Of a stretch of 32,690 nt of DNA, positions 16,696 to 25,800 are shown piece after piece (position 1 is the stretch's first letter; every line of letters starts with the position of its first letter). The notes below the pieces were generated by a model, which was not told the DNA's origin, ran no database searches, and saw only the letters and a program-made list of their open reading frames with translations. A program made the translations under genes and the position numbers. The DNA is from Spirochaetales bacterium (GTDB lineage: Bacteria > Spirochaetota > Spirochaetia > SZUA-6 > RPPD01): the NCBI GenBank assembly GCA_016930675.1, contig JAFGGG010000038.1, positions 1-32,690 on the forward strand, written 5' to 3'.

Positions 16696-17880
16696 TTATT
16701 CAATAAATTCTTCGATGTCACTGATTTTCACCAGCCTGTACTGGGGATAATAACGCAATAAAATCTCTCTGAAGCCGCATCCATTGCGGCCCAAAGCGTC
16801 CGCGCTGAACTGACTCATGCCGCATTGATGGCCGAAGCCCTTTCCAATAAAGCGAAAAGAATCTCCTTGTTTTTTTACCACAAACTGGATGGAACCTAAT
16901 TTGAGGGTTCCGCTCTGTTGAATCAAAGACACAAACTTAAACGCTTTTAACCAGTGAATATTATCCGAGCCGTCTACAAGACCGATAAAATCCACGCATT
17001 CCGTGCCCTCGAAATAAGTGAGTTTAATATCCGAAATATTATTTATCTTTAAAAAAGGTGAAAGTGCGCGGGCAATCTCCTGCGAAGTAAACGTGACATC
17101 AAACTCAAAATAAGGCGACGCCAAAGCCAGGGGCGCGCCCCTGTCATCCACATCCTTGCGCAATACCGGCCGGATCGGCGGATTATAATAATCTGAGGAA
17201 AATACCTCGTCTTTTAATATCCAGCCCCCGGAGGTGGAATGAAACAGGGGTACGGCCACGTTACCGTCGCCCTGAATCAGATACAGGTCTTTAGTCTGCG
17301 ATATAATATCATACATCTTCTGCGTGGCGAATGCGGTGCCTCTGTATACCATATCAATTCCATCCGTGTTGCACACGTCATAGGCCATATCTTTATTGCG
17401 CTGCTTCTTGGCAAAATAATAGCTGCGTATAGCCACTGCCTGGGCTTTAAGCGCTTCATCACAAAACGCGCCTCCCATTTCTCCGCCCAGTACCGAAGCA
17501 AGATAATCCGGCACAGGCACGGTGTTTACGATTAATACACCGTCTTCAACGGCTAATATCTGGATATGGCCTTTAAAATACTGAGTGCCTAAACGAGTAG
17601 TAAATGACGTCACATCTTTTGGCCGGATGACAATGGTGTTAAATCTCACAGTCTGTCCCTGATCCGTAACCAGCAGTTGTTTTTCAGGATAGATGTCACA
17701 ACTACTCATTTCATGATCTTCACTATTAATTAAAATATGTGACCCTTTAGAAAAACCCAGTGTAAACTGTGGAACGTGAGCGTAGCCTGTCAGATTCACG
17801 CGCACAAGCCCTTGTAAGGATTGTGCCCCAAGCGAGTAACTGTTGAATAAAATGATCAACACAGTAAGAACAAAGCGCAT
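16696..17880 (-). CDS. SpoIID/LytB-type peptidoglycan lytic enzyme
   Basis: The 394-aa product has a signal peptide (residues 1-19). It carries the full SpoIID signature: VPDYLASVLGGEMGGAF with the conserved glutamate, EALKAQAVAIRSYYF, FHSTSGG, and the C-terminal GKGFGHQCGMSQFSADALG then GFREILLRYYP. SpoIID-family enzymes are lytic transglycosylases that act on denuded glycan strands; family activity is established, substrate here is inferred. The ATG follows GAGGAA and is 10 bases from the stop of the transpeptidase gene. Together these two genes may correspond to YfaQ/DUF2300, which as I recall it combines a PBP-like and a SpoIID-like half. Confidence 0.85.
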   Translation of the reverse strand: MRFVLTVLIILFNSYSLGAQSLQGLVRVNLTGYAHVPQFTLGFSKGSHILINSEDHEMSSCDIYPEKQLLVTDQGQTVRFNTIVIRPKDVTSFTTRLGTQYFKGHIQILAVEDGVLIVNTVPVPDYLASVLGGEMGGAFCDEALKAQAVAIRSYYFAKKQRNKDMAYDVCNTDGIDMVYRGTAFATQKMYDIISQTKDLYLIQGDGNVAVPLFHSTSGGWILKDEVFSSDYYNPPIRPVLRKDVDDRGAPLALASPYFEFDVTFTSQEIARALSPFLKINNISDIKLTYFEGTECVDFIGLVDGSDNIHWLKAFKFVSLIQQSGTLKLGSIQFVVKKQGDSFRFIGKGFGHQCGMSQFSADALGRNGCGFREILLRYYPQYRLVKISDIEEFIE

Positions 17881-17890
17881 AACCGGTTCC

Positions 17891-18799
17891 TCACATTGTT
17901 TTCAGCAGACGAAGCAGCTCGATTGTTAACTTATGGATATCTTCCGTTTCTTTTTTTTCCATTACCACAAGCATACTGAATGAGGGGTCCACACCCGGCG
18001 ACAGTATGATAATCCAGCGCACCTTTTGGTACCAGATTTCAACTCCATTGCGCACACTGGCACCGGTTCCTGTTTTTATAATCAGATCAATATTTCCGAA
18101 TTCCTTGTATACTTTTTTTCCGGTACCGTACAGAACGCACTCTCTGAGTCCCTGGAAAAGAACTTCACGCAGATCATCCGTAATAAACACGCGCCCGGTC
18201 TGCTCACCAAGACGGTTCCGTACAACACCGCCGTTAAAAAGGGCGTTATAAGCATAGACCATCTCCAACGGAGTAACCGTATACCGACTGTTCAGACCTA
18301 TGGCGGCCTGATAAAATTCCTGCGGACTCATATTATCAATCCCGTTAAAGGGAGGAAGACCGAATTCTTGCAGCACAGTATTGAAATCCGTTTTATTGAG
18401 ACGGTCCTTTAAATAAAAATAAAAATAGTAATTACATGAATAGGCCAAAGCCTGGATGAGATTAATCTTACCGTGGCCTTCATGCAGCCAGCATGATATT
18501 TCCCCGCTTGTTTTTCCTTTACATTCAATCTGTGTTTCCGGTTTGAGTGAATATGATCTGGATGAAGCCACCAGGGCGAAAGGTTTTAAGAGCGAACCCG
18601 GACACAAACTTCGCTGCAGAATAAAATCTTTGTTATAGATAAAAAGAGGTGTTCCCGTTTGAGGATTGGTAACAATAAACGCGAACTCGCCGTATGTGTG
18701 CGTCAGTGTTTCCAAGCTTGTTTCCAGATTTTCCGTGCGCACAACTCCTGCGGCTAAAAAGCACACGAAAAACAGCAAGCTTATTTTGACGCGAGCCAT
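17891..18799 (-). CDS. Stand-alone penicillin-binding-protein transpeptidase domain
   Basis: The 302-aa protein has a signal peptide (about residues 1-22) and all three active-site motifs of a penicillin-binding serine enzyme: S69-L-L-K72 in CPGSLLKPF, S121-C-N123 in AYSCNYYF and K242-T-G244 in IIKTGTGAS. IGLNSRYTVTPLEMVYAYN is typical of class A/B transpeptidases. There is no glycosyltransferase or PASTA domain. It should be a periplasmic DD-transpeptidase, carboxypeptidase or penicilloyl-binding sensor. The ATG is inside the end of the preceding gene (19-base overlap), after GGAG, indicating translational coupling. Many bacterial macroglobulins are encoded beside PBP1c; this is a different, smaller partner. 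Confidence 0.85.
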   Translation of the reverse strand: MARVKISLLFFVCFLAAGVVRTENLETSLETLTHTYGEFAFIVTNPQTGTPLFIYNKDFILQRSLCPGSLLKPFALVASSRSYSLKPETQIECKGKTSGEISCWLHEGHGKINLIQALAYSCNYYFYFYLKDRLNKTDFNTVLQEFGLPPFNGIDNMSPQEFYQAAIGLNSRYTVTPLEMVYAYNALFNGGVVRNRLGEQTGRVFITDDLREVLFQGLRECVLYGTGKKVYKEFGNIDLIIKTGTGASVRNGVEIWYQKVRWIIILSPGVDPSFSMLVVMEKKETEDIHKLTIELLRLLKTM

Positions 18800-19521
18800 G
18801 GTAAAAACTCCTCTTCAAAAATAACCTGTAAACTTTTCCCCGTAGTTTTTCTTACACTCTCGTCCAGGGCTGCCCCCTCATGCACAGCGTTTATCAGATC
18901 GGAAAAGGGATTTGTTTTATACTGTGCAAGTAAAAAACGAGCGAAATGAAAGGCGTAGAAATAAAACGCATCTAATAATTTACGGTCCTTCATGTTTCTG
19001 CCCAGATTGGAAAACTCCTGAAAATTCACGAATTTGTGTTCACATCGAAGAGGAATAACCGCGTCAACATAAAGCGTGCAAAAATAAACCGAGCACAGTT
19101 CGTTAAACCAGGCGGGACAGGTGCTGTTTGTATAAGAATCAAAAAAATAATGAGCATACTCGATAAAAACTATTCGCTCCAACATTTCCCGCTTCATTAG
19201 CGTTTCAATGGGCTGCAGATAGCTTTTAAAATCCTTATAAAAAGCTCCGATCCAAGGCCCGAGACCGAAGGCGGCCTCCATTTCCCATACACCGTCAAGA
19301 ATAATAATATCAAAGTTTTCCTGAGGCAGATAATTAAAAATTCCGGATAGCAACTGTTCAGCCTGTTCCAGTTTTTCAAGCACTACTTCAAGATTACCGG
19401 AAGAGCTATCCTCTCCATGAATATAAAACCGCCCCTTATGAAAGGGAGCCCCTAAAAAAGTTAAAAAAGCCGCAGCTAAAAAGCTGAGAATGAGTACTTT
19501 TCTATTCAAGGGTAACTGCAT
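18781..19521 (-). CDS. Gluzincin-like (peptidase MA type) protein with degenerate HExxH motif
   Basis: The 246-aa product (ATG at 19521, one codon inside a TTG) has a signal peptide at residues 8-24. The region RIVFIEYAHYFFDSY then PAWFNELCSVYF has the layout of peptidase-MA metallopeptidases (HExxH...WFxEGxAxY). Here the motif reads I120-E121-Y-A-H124, so the first zinc-binding histidine is isoleucine while the glutamate, second histidine and Glu141 remain. It is probably not an active zinc peptidase. It overlaps the YfaP-like gene by 20 bases and the transpeptidase gene by 19. I know no counterpart in the E. coli operon; the family assignment rests on this motif region only. Confidence 0.6.
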   Translation of the reverse strand: MQLPLNRKVLILSFLAAAFLTFLGAPFHKGRFYIHGEDSSSGNLEVVLEKLEQAEQLLSGIFNYLPQENFDIIILDGVWEMEAAFGLGPWIGAFYKDFKSYLQPIETLMKREMLERIVFIEYAHYFFDSYTNSTCPAWFNELCSVYFCTLYVDAVIPLRCEHKFVNFQEFSNLGRNMKDRKLLDAFYFYAFHFARFLLAQYKTNPFSDLINAVHEGAALDESVRKTTGKSLQVIFEEEFLPWLASK

Positions 19522-20179
19522 CAATAAAAACTTCTACACCCGTCTGCGTAAGCATGGTTTCAAATTCGATAATTTTCTCATTAGGTGTTCCCTCATACAG
19601 AACCACATACACCCTGGCCTGTGTCTGCGGATTACCCCGGTCCGAGTAGTAATAGGCACTGATTTTATAGGTACCCTTGGTAGCCGATGCCAGGGTGTAC
19701 ACTTCAGGTCCGTAGCCGTTGGTAATGTCGACATCCAAAGATCCGCCGATCTTGGTCTGACTGTTGCCGTAATAGCACTCTTCCCCGCCCGGTTCATACA
19801 CATGTAAATCCACATCAGTCTCATCCGTGTCCCACATCAAAACGATTTTCATGGCTTTGGACGGCACTTCGGCGTAAAAAGACACATTATCGGAAAGCAC
19901 TTTTCCCTTTGATACCACTTCGGTATAGATAGTGTTCAACCCCGGCGCTGTCACGAAGGCACGGGAAAATCTGCCGCCGTTCACTGGCAGCCTCAACGGA
20001 ATACTGTTATACACCACCTGCACGGCATCCACGCTCACATCGGTTTCACCGCTGATAGTAATTACCCTCTGGTCGGTCCAACCGCCCCTGGGTGATAGAA
20101 TGCGGATGTAATCCGCGCCAAGGGGCAGTACAAAGATAATCCCAAATAATATAAAACAAACCAGTTTTATTCTTTTCAT
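19502..20179 (-). CDS. yfaP: YfaP-like DUF2135 secreted protein
   Basis: The start was set at the ATG at 20179, preceded by GGGAGTGG and followed by a signal peptide (MKRIKLVCFILFGIIFVLPLG); a longer frame to 20215 would overlap the macroglobulin gene. The 225-aa product has an N-terminal Ig-like strand region (about 25-110) and a C-terminal DUF2135 domain (about 120-210). The latter contains DTDETDVDLHVYEPGGEECYY, GGSLDVDITNGYGPEV and YKISAYYY. DUF2135 proteins (YfaP) are periplasmic and encoded next to YfaS-type macroglobulins; the function is unknown. It begins 10 bases after the macroglobulin stop. Confidence 0.85.
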   Translation of the reverse strand: MKRIKLVCFILFGIIFVLPLGADYIRILSPRGGWTDQRVITISGETDVSVDAVQVVYNSIPLRLPVNGGRFSRAFVTAPGLNTIYTEVVSKGKVLSDNVSFYAEVPSKAMKIVLMWDTDETDVDLHVYEPGGEECYYGNSQTKIGGSLDVDITNGYGPEVYTLASATKGTYKISAYYYSDRGNPQTQARVYVVLYEGTPNEKIIEFETMLTQTGVEVFIDAVTLE

Positions 20180-20189
20180 AATCCACTCC

Positions 20190-23100
20190 CTATTTAACCG
20201 AAATATGGCTGTCATACGAATTGCCCCTGACAGATGGGAAATACATCAGATAACCCATGGCAGGCATTACCTCATAGGATCCTTCAAATACGGGCCGCAG
20301 GACATAGTAGATTTTATGGGATGACGCCCTGGCATAGAAAAAAGCCACCTTCTCGTCACGAAAATCCGTAAAATCCGCCTGATCGGCTTTGGAAAAACCG
20401 CTGATCGTATGCAGCTTAAAATCTTTAATCGGTGTGCAGCCCGCGGGGAAGTAATCTTCGACTATTACATAGTCCTGCAGGCTTGTGCAGCCGAAATCAA
20501 TTTCCACAAGGATATTTTTTCCGGTTGTGAAAGATGAGAGCACCTGGCCCTTTCTGTATTCAATAGTACCTGAATAGGTTTTATGCTCCGTAAGCTCATA
20601 ATAGGTGCGGTTTATCCTGATGCCTGAAGAGTCCGCGTGAATCAGACTGTCGTCCGTGTAATAGCTGAAAGCAAGGGTCACCAGCACGGGCTCATTGGAA
20701 TCAATACCCTCTATGGAAAGTGAATTGGTTGTTCTAAGCATCCCGGCCAGCTCCTGCGCTGCAAACTGCTTTTGGGTGGTAAAACTGTTTTTTTGATATG
20801 ATATTTCGCCCAAGCGTTCATTGTTAAGTTTTATTACGAATTCTGCCTGATTCTTTTTAGAACTCTGTACTGTTAAGAGGTCGGAAAGCGCGAAGACCGC
20901 CGCCGCAGTATCGCGCGTGGACTTCCATTGCTTTCCGCTTTTAGCATAAAAAAGCCAGTCCACCGCTTTGGGGATATAATCAGAACGCGGTTCAATTTTT
21001 ATAAGCGCGTTTAAGACCCAGGCCGTGGTCTCCACATTATCTTTGTACCAGTTTGTGGTATCGCTGTCGCCCCAGTAGAGCAGATCATTACCCGCGCCCT
21101 TTTTAGCCTGTGATTTAAGACGCCCCACCAGATCCAGGGCGTCCGCCGTTTTATTGTAATTCACCGCGGTCAGTGCAAGCATGGCCAGAGCGTAAGGAGT
21201 AAGATTTTTGTCTTTTTCCTTCATACTCTGATAAATATTATGATACAGCTTGCCGTTCAAGCTGAGCACGTAAAGACCGTAGACTTTTTCGGTATCATTA
21301 TGCGCTCTGCCCAGACTCTTTTCCAGGGAGGCAAGCCCTTTCTTCAATACCTTATCGTCAACCTCATAACCCAGGTTTTTAGTAAGCGTCAATGCGTACA
21401 TCACATAAGACGTCATAAACAGGTTTATATCATCTTCATTAAACCACCCCCATGAGCCGTTTTGCTGCTGGTATCCATACAACTTACTCAAGCCTTGCTC
21501 TATATTTTTCTGCAGCTCACTCTCATACCGGACATTTTTTAATCCGATTTTCTTTAAGGCGTTTACAGCCACCAGGTTCGGCAAGAAACTGCTTGTAGTC
21601 TGCTCCACACAGCCCCAAGGATACATTATCAGGTAGTCCAGAGCCTCCAGGATCACGGAGGCGTAGCCGTAAGACACGCTGACATCAAGGACCTGACTGC
21701 CCTCCTTGGCCTTTTCCGGTACTTCAAAGGTGAGGCTGTTGTTCTTTCGACTCAGTTTGGTATTCACATTTATGGCTTTCATAATGGAATGAGGAACTAT
21801 TTTTACTTTTTTGGTAATCGTGTCTTTATAACGGCCGGCCTGCGCGGAAAGAGTGAAGGTGGCCTGTCCCAATCCCTTTACGGCAAGGTCCCATTTAACC
21901 ACGGTACTGCTGTAGGGCTCTACCTTGACGTTTTGAGTGGGATTATTAATAGTAACATTCTGGCCTTTTAAAGTAAGGGATGTGTCCAGTCTTTTATCGG
22001 TATAGTTATACACCGTATTGTATACACTAAAACGGTCCTTCTCGTCCAGATATGACGGCAGCGACAAGTCAGTAAAAAAATCAAGTTTGGTGATCACATG
22101 CCCTACTCCTCTGCCGACTTTGGTATCGTCCGTAATACCAACTACCGTGGCCCGCCATTGAGTTATGTTGTCCGGAAAATCCACCTCAACTACAGCCTCC
22201 CCCTTACTGTCTGTTTTCACGGAAGGAATCCAGAGAATGGTATCTTTAAACTCTTTGCGCTCCAGCTCTTCTCCTTTGAAAGCGGCCATTCCCGTGGGGT
22301 CTTTATAAAACCGCCTGGCCAACTCACTGTTGACATCCATGGCATACCCGTAAAACCTGAATCCGATCGAGGACCAGGTCATAACATTATTGCGTCTGAA
22401 CGGATAGAAAAATTTACGGATATCAACCGCGATCTCATTGGATATGCCGTAGATAGCCTCATCCACCATGGCGATTGAAAGATCCGTGTTGGCTACCGGC
22501 CTGTTTTTTATGTCGGTTACCTTGACTCTCATTTTCCCGGTTTGCTTAGGCTCATACACCTCCTGCTCAGGGCTGATATCGATATTTAAGAATCGTTCTT
22601 CGGGTGGTATGTTTATCTTTATGCTGTTGTTATAAAAGCGGTTGTTGAAAATATAACTTACATCCAGAAATACATTTGGTATGTATTTGTCAAAAATCGG
22701 AATATCTATCAACGCGCTGTTTCCGTTTAGTTTTTTCACTTCAATCTGATAGATGGTATCGCCCTCTATCGTAAGTAAAAATTTTACTTCCGGTACAGGT
22801 GAAATAATCAGCAGTTTGGCCCTTTCACCCGGTTTGTAGTGGGATTTATCCAGTACCAGCTTTATCAAACCCCCGCTGTACTGGTAACTCGCTCCCTCTT
22901 CTCCGATCCAAATGAATTTTTCGCTTTTTATCTTATTACCTGAGCTGTCTTGAGTTTCAGCCGTGATTTTGACAAATCCGGTGGTGCGCGCGGAGAAGTC
23001 GAGGGTGCCCTCGCCTTTATTCGAGGTAGTTACCCAGCCCTCTTTGATGGTTTTATTGTCCGAGCTCACTGTAAGCTTGATTTTTCCCGAAACCGGCCCG

Positions 23101-24752
23101 CCTTTTAAATCAGCCAATTTCACCTCGACTTTGACATTCTCTCTTACCAAATACACGAACTTCTCGGTCGTAATCCCCACCCGCAGCGCGGCCGGATATA
23201 CCTTAACCTGAGTACTGCCCTTCACTAAAGTCCCCGCCTCGGACACAACGGACGCCTCAATCCGGTACGTAAAGGGATCGTTCTCGTGCTTTGTTATGAA
23301 GCTGATTTGAGTTTTGCCGTCGCTGCCCAACCTGGCCTTTTTACTCTCAAGCAGCTCCAAGCGTGAATATATGTATTCCTGCTCACTCAGATAAAACTGC
23401 TTGTCCTGTTCCTGCATCCATTGGGTATCCGAAAACCTGGTCCGGTATATTGAATAGCGCACCTCGGCCCCGGCCAGCGGTTCTCCGAAGTAGTAAAGTC
23501 CGTGGATGGTGGCGGTTATCTCGTCTCCTCCGATATAGGAGGATTCATCCGCATCGACCGTCACCTTAAACTCGGGTTTTTTATAGTATTCGACCTTGAA
23601 TTGCGCTTCATACTCCTTACTGTCGATTTCTGCCAGGATGGTATAGCGTCCGGAAGCAGTATCCGGAGGCAGGTCGAACTCTCCATGGAAAATACCCTGG
23701 CTGTCCGTACTCACCGGGAAGCTTAAGATTTGGCTTCCCCTGCTGTCTATTATTGTAAAGGTAACAGCCTTACTCCCGGCTACGGAATACACGCCCTGTT
23801 TGTACTTTCTGTAAATCCCCTTTACGTATACCGTGTCTCCGCCTCTATACACGGGACGCTCCGTATAGATATACACGTTATTATCACGGATTGTGGAGGG
23901 AAAGTATTTGGGATCATAAAACGCGTAAACACCCTGCTTGGACCGGCCGATGATGAATACTTCACTTTCGGACAACGCGGTTTTGGCCAAACCATTATTA
24001 TCTGAAACCAAAGTATGAAGCTTTCGATTAAACCGGTTATAGATTGAAAGCTCCACTCCGGAAAGAGGTTCGCCGGTCGCATTGTTAACCGTGTAAATAT
24101 GACAATCATCCTGAGTTTTCTTGATAATTAATCCAAAATCAGAGATGTTGAGTACGGTGTATCCCACATTACGGCCGCTTACACCTTCAATTAAATAGGT
24201 CGCTTCGGGCAGATTGTTTAAAAAAACATAATTTACATTTAAATCACCGCCGCGTTCTTCGAAGATACGGCTTTCTTCACGCACCAGTGTAAAGTTCTTG
24301 TCTTTAATATAATCCACGATTTTTTCGGGGCGGTAGCGTTGCTCGGTGGGTTTTTGGGCAAAATCAGGATACGTTTCCATGATTTTACTTCTATTATCCG
24401 CAGGAATATTGCTTCTGGCCCAGGCCCGCAGCGAAGCGCGTAAATGTCCTTCCAATCCCGTGATTACTTCGGGCGCGAAATAGCGCATTTTCCGTCCCCT
24501 TACTTTAGGGCGGTGAATGTTGTCCTGAGAGAGAAAGTAAAGTGCGGGATCGTTTATTTTATACACCCTGATAAGCAGGTTGGAAACCGTGACCGATTCA
24601 ACCTTTATTTTGATACTCTCACCGGGGGCATAGCTTCTGTCGGTTGAAAGATAAAAAGCCCGCGCCCCATAATCATACCCTCCCGCGAAAAGCATAACAC
24701 ACGAGAAAAACATCAGAGCACAAAATAAGAAACCTTTCTTTTGGTTACACAT
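20190..24752 (-). CDS. yfaS: Bacterial alpha-2-macroglobulin, YfaS/MagD type, with thioester
   Basis: The 1520-aa protein has a signal peptide (about residues 5-24) and no convincing lipobox, so it is probably soluble in the periplasm. It has the expected order of macroglobulin (MG) domains: PVYRGGDTVYVKGIYR with an adjacent TDSQGIFHGEFDLP, then the middle segment KTDSKGEAVVEVDFPDNITQWR. The thioester motif is intact in YPWGCVEQ with Cys1048 and Gln1051, followed by an alpha-helical thioester domain (YGYQQQNGSWGWF and similar repeats) and a C-terminal beta domain. Bacterial macroglobulins trap proteases by bait cleavage and covalent capture. The bait site cannot be read from sequence. GGAGGAAGT precedes the ATG, and the DUF1175 gene ends 13 bases upstream. 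Confidence 0.92.
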   Translation of the reverse strand: MCNQKKGFLFCALMFFSCVMLFAGGYDYGARAFYLSTDRSYAPGESIKIKVESVTVSNLLIRVYKINDPALYFLSQDNIHRPKVRGRKMRYFAPEVITGLEGHLRASLRAWARSNIPADNRSKIMETYPDFAQKPTEQRYRPEKIVDYIKDKNFTLVREESRIFEERGGDLNVNYVFLNNLPEATYLIEGVSGRNVGYTVLNISDFGLIIKKTQDDCHIYTVNNATGEPLSGVELSIYNRFNRKLHTLVSDNNGLAKTALSESEVFIIGRSKQGVYAFYDPKYFPSTIRDNNVYIYTERPVYRGGDTVYVKGIYRKYKQGVYSVAGSKAVTFTIIDSRGSQILSFPVSTDSQGIFHGEFDLPPDTASGRYTILAEIDSKEYEAQFKVEYYKKPEFKVTVDADESSYIGGDEITATIHGLYYFGEPLAGAEVRYSIYRTRFSDTQWMQEQDKQFYLSEQEYIYSRLELLESKKARLGSDGKTQISFITKHENDPFTYRIEASVVSEAGTLVKGSTQVKVYPAALRVGITTEKFVYLVRENVKVEVKLADLKGGPVSGKIKLTVSSDNKTIKEGWVTTSNKGEGTLDFSARTTGFVKITAETQDSSGNKIKSEKFIWIGEEGASYQYSGGLIKLVLDKSHYKPGERAKLLIISPVPEVKFLLTIEGDTIYQIEVKKLNGNSALIDIPIFDKYIPNVFLDVSYIFNNRFYNNSIKINIPPEERFLNIDISPEQEVYEPKQTGKMRVKVTDIKNRPVANTDLSIAMVDEAIYGISNEIAVDIRKFFYPFRRNNVMTWSSIGFRFYGYAMDVNSELARRFYKDPTGMAAFKGEELERKEFKDTILWIPSVKTDSKGEAVVEVDFPDNITQWRATVVGITDDTKVGRGVGHVITKLDFFTDLSLPSYLDEKDRFSVYNTVYNYTDKRLDTSLTLKGQNVTINNPTQNVKVEPYSSTVVKWDLAVKGLGQATFTLSAQAGRYKDTITKKVKIVPHSIMKAINVNTKLSRKNNSLTFEVPEKAKEGSQVLDVSVSYGYASVILEALDYLIMYPWGCVEQTTSSFLPNLVAVNALKKIGLKNVRYESELQKNIEQGLSKLYGYQQQNGSWGWFNEDDINLFMTSYVMYALTLTKNLGYEVDDKVLKKGLASLEKSLGRAHNDTEKVYGLYVLSLNGKLYHNIYQSMKEKDKNLTPYALAMLALTAVNYNKTADALDLVGRLKSQAKKGAGNDLLYWGDSDTTNWYKDNVETTAWVLNALIKIEPRSDYIPKAVDWLFYAKSGKQWKSTRDTAAAVFALSDLLTVQSSKKNQAEFVIKLNNERLGEISYQKNSFTTQKQFAAQELAGMLRTTNSLSIEGIDSNEPVLVTLAFSYYTDDSLIHADSSGIRINRTYYELTEHKTYSGTIEYRKGQVLSSFTTGKNILVEIDFGCTSLQDYVIVEDYFPAGCTPIKDFKLHTISGFSKADQADFTDFRDEKVAFFYARASSHKIYYVLRPVFEGSYEVMPAMGYLMYFPSVRGNSYDSHISVK

Positions 24753-24765
24753 ACTTCCTCCTTTA

Positions 24766-25800
24766 TTACAATAAAATGTTCCAGCGATACGCGCCCAAAA
24801 AACAGGGATTATCCGCGCTGGGCACCCAGCTCCGGTCCGGATGTTCCATCAGGTCCGTCAATGCCACTTTACGCATTTCACCCTTTTCATTATCATCCAA
24901 AGGACCGGTGTGATAAATAAGCCAGCCGTCCCGGCCTGTATAAATCATGGAATGAAACGGCATGGCGTTGTTTTCAGAATGCAAAAAAAACAGCACATCG
25001 CCTTTCTCAAACTGGTCGGGATCCTTGCTTATATAAGAAAGATTATAATTGATGAGATTATTGGCATTGGCTGCGGCGGCGAAAACCCCGTTTGGAATAT
25101 CGTTTTGAGAAAAAGCACCGCTCTCATTCCGAAAAATCAGATCCCCCAGCAATGGGACATGCGGATAATTGTACTTTTGCACATCGGGAATATCCTGCTT
25201 GATGAGATAGGGGTACTGAGTGAACCAGCCTGAGTTGTGTCGCTTTAAAGCCTCTTTAAAGGCGAACACCACCAGGCCCGCGCAGTCTTTATGTATATCA
25301 TACCAGCTCAAAGCCTCGGCGTAGAACTGACTTTCCGCGATACTGATAAACCACCGGCGAAAATTTTCCCTGTCCGCGGCGTTTTCAAGCTCCGCGGCAT
25401 CCGGGAACCCGTCCTGATCGGTATCGTTCACATTATCAATAATGCTGACAGTGACCGGTTGCGAACGAGAGGGGCTTTTTACCTCAAGAACCACATCTCC
25501 GCAGCTCTCTTTGGTTTGAATAAAAAAACCATTCTGCTTTTTAATTATTTCAATAATATCTTCACCCCGGTCTACCTCAAGGAGATATTCCTCATTAAAC
25601 GGCTCTATAAGTTCATGGACAGGATTGGCCCAGCTGATTTTAAAAAAGCAGGTTGAGTTACTGTCAGCATAAAGCGTTCTCTTCCGCGGGGAGACCGTGA
25701 GTGAAATATCCGTAACAGAGTATACCGAAAACAAAACAGTAAAAAGAACGAGGCCGCATACTATGAGCAAAAGTATTTTATTTGATAAACTTGATTTCAC
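24766..25800 (-). CDS. yfaT: YfaT-like DUF1175 papain/NlpC-like protein
   Basis: The 344-aa product starts at a GTG inside the end of the preceding gene (23-base overlap). A hydrophobic segment (residues 9-27) is a signal peptide or anchor. A calcium-binding-like turn DTDQDGFPDAAELE lies at about 127-140. The DUF1175 domain follows: RRWFISIAESQF, Cys173 in KDCAGLVVFAFKEAL, GDVLFF and His283 in PFHSMIYTG, then YHTG. The Cys/His pair and spacing resemble NlpC/P60 or papain-fold amidases and peptidases. YfaT relatives sit beside YfaS macroglobulins, but no activity is established to my knowledge. It may process peptidoglycan or the macroglobulin. Confidence 0.85.
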   Translation of the reverse strand: MKSSLSNKILLLIVCGLVLFTVLFSVYSVTDISLTVSPRKRTLYADSNSTCFFKISWANPVHELIEPFNEEYLLEVDRGEDIIEIIKKQNGFFIQTKESCGDVVLEVKSPSRSQPVTVSIIDNVNDTDQDGFPDAAELENAADRENFRRWFISIAESQFYAEALSWYDIHKDCAGLVVFAFKEALKRHNSGWFTQYPYLIKQDIPDVQKYNYPHVPLLGDLIFRNESGAFSQNDIPNGVFAAAANANNLINYNLSYISKDPDQFEKGDVLFFLHSENNAMPFHSMIYTGRDGWLIYHTGPLDDNEKGEMRKVALTDLMEHPDRSWVPSADNPCFLGAYRWNILL

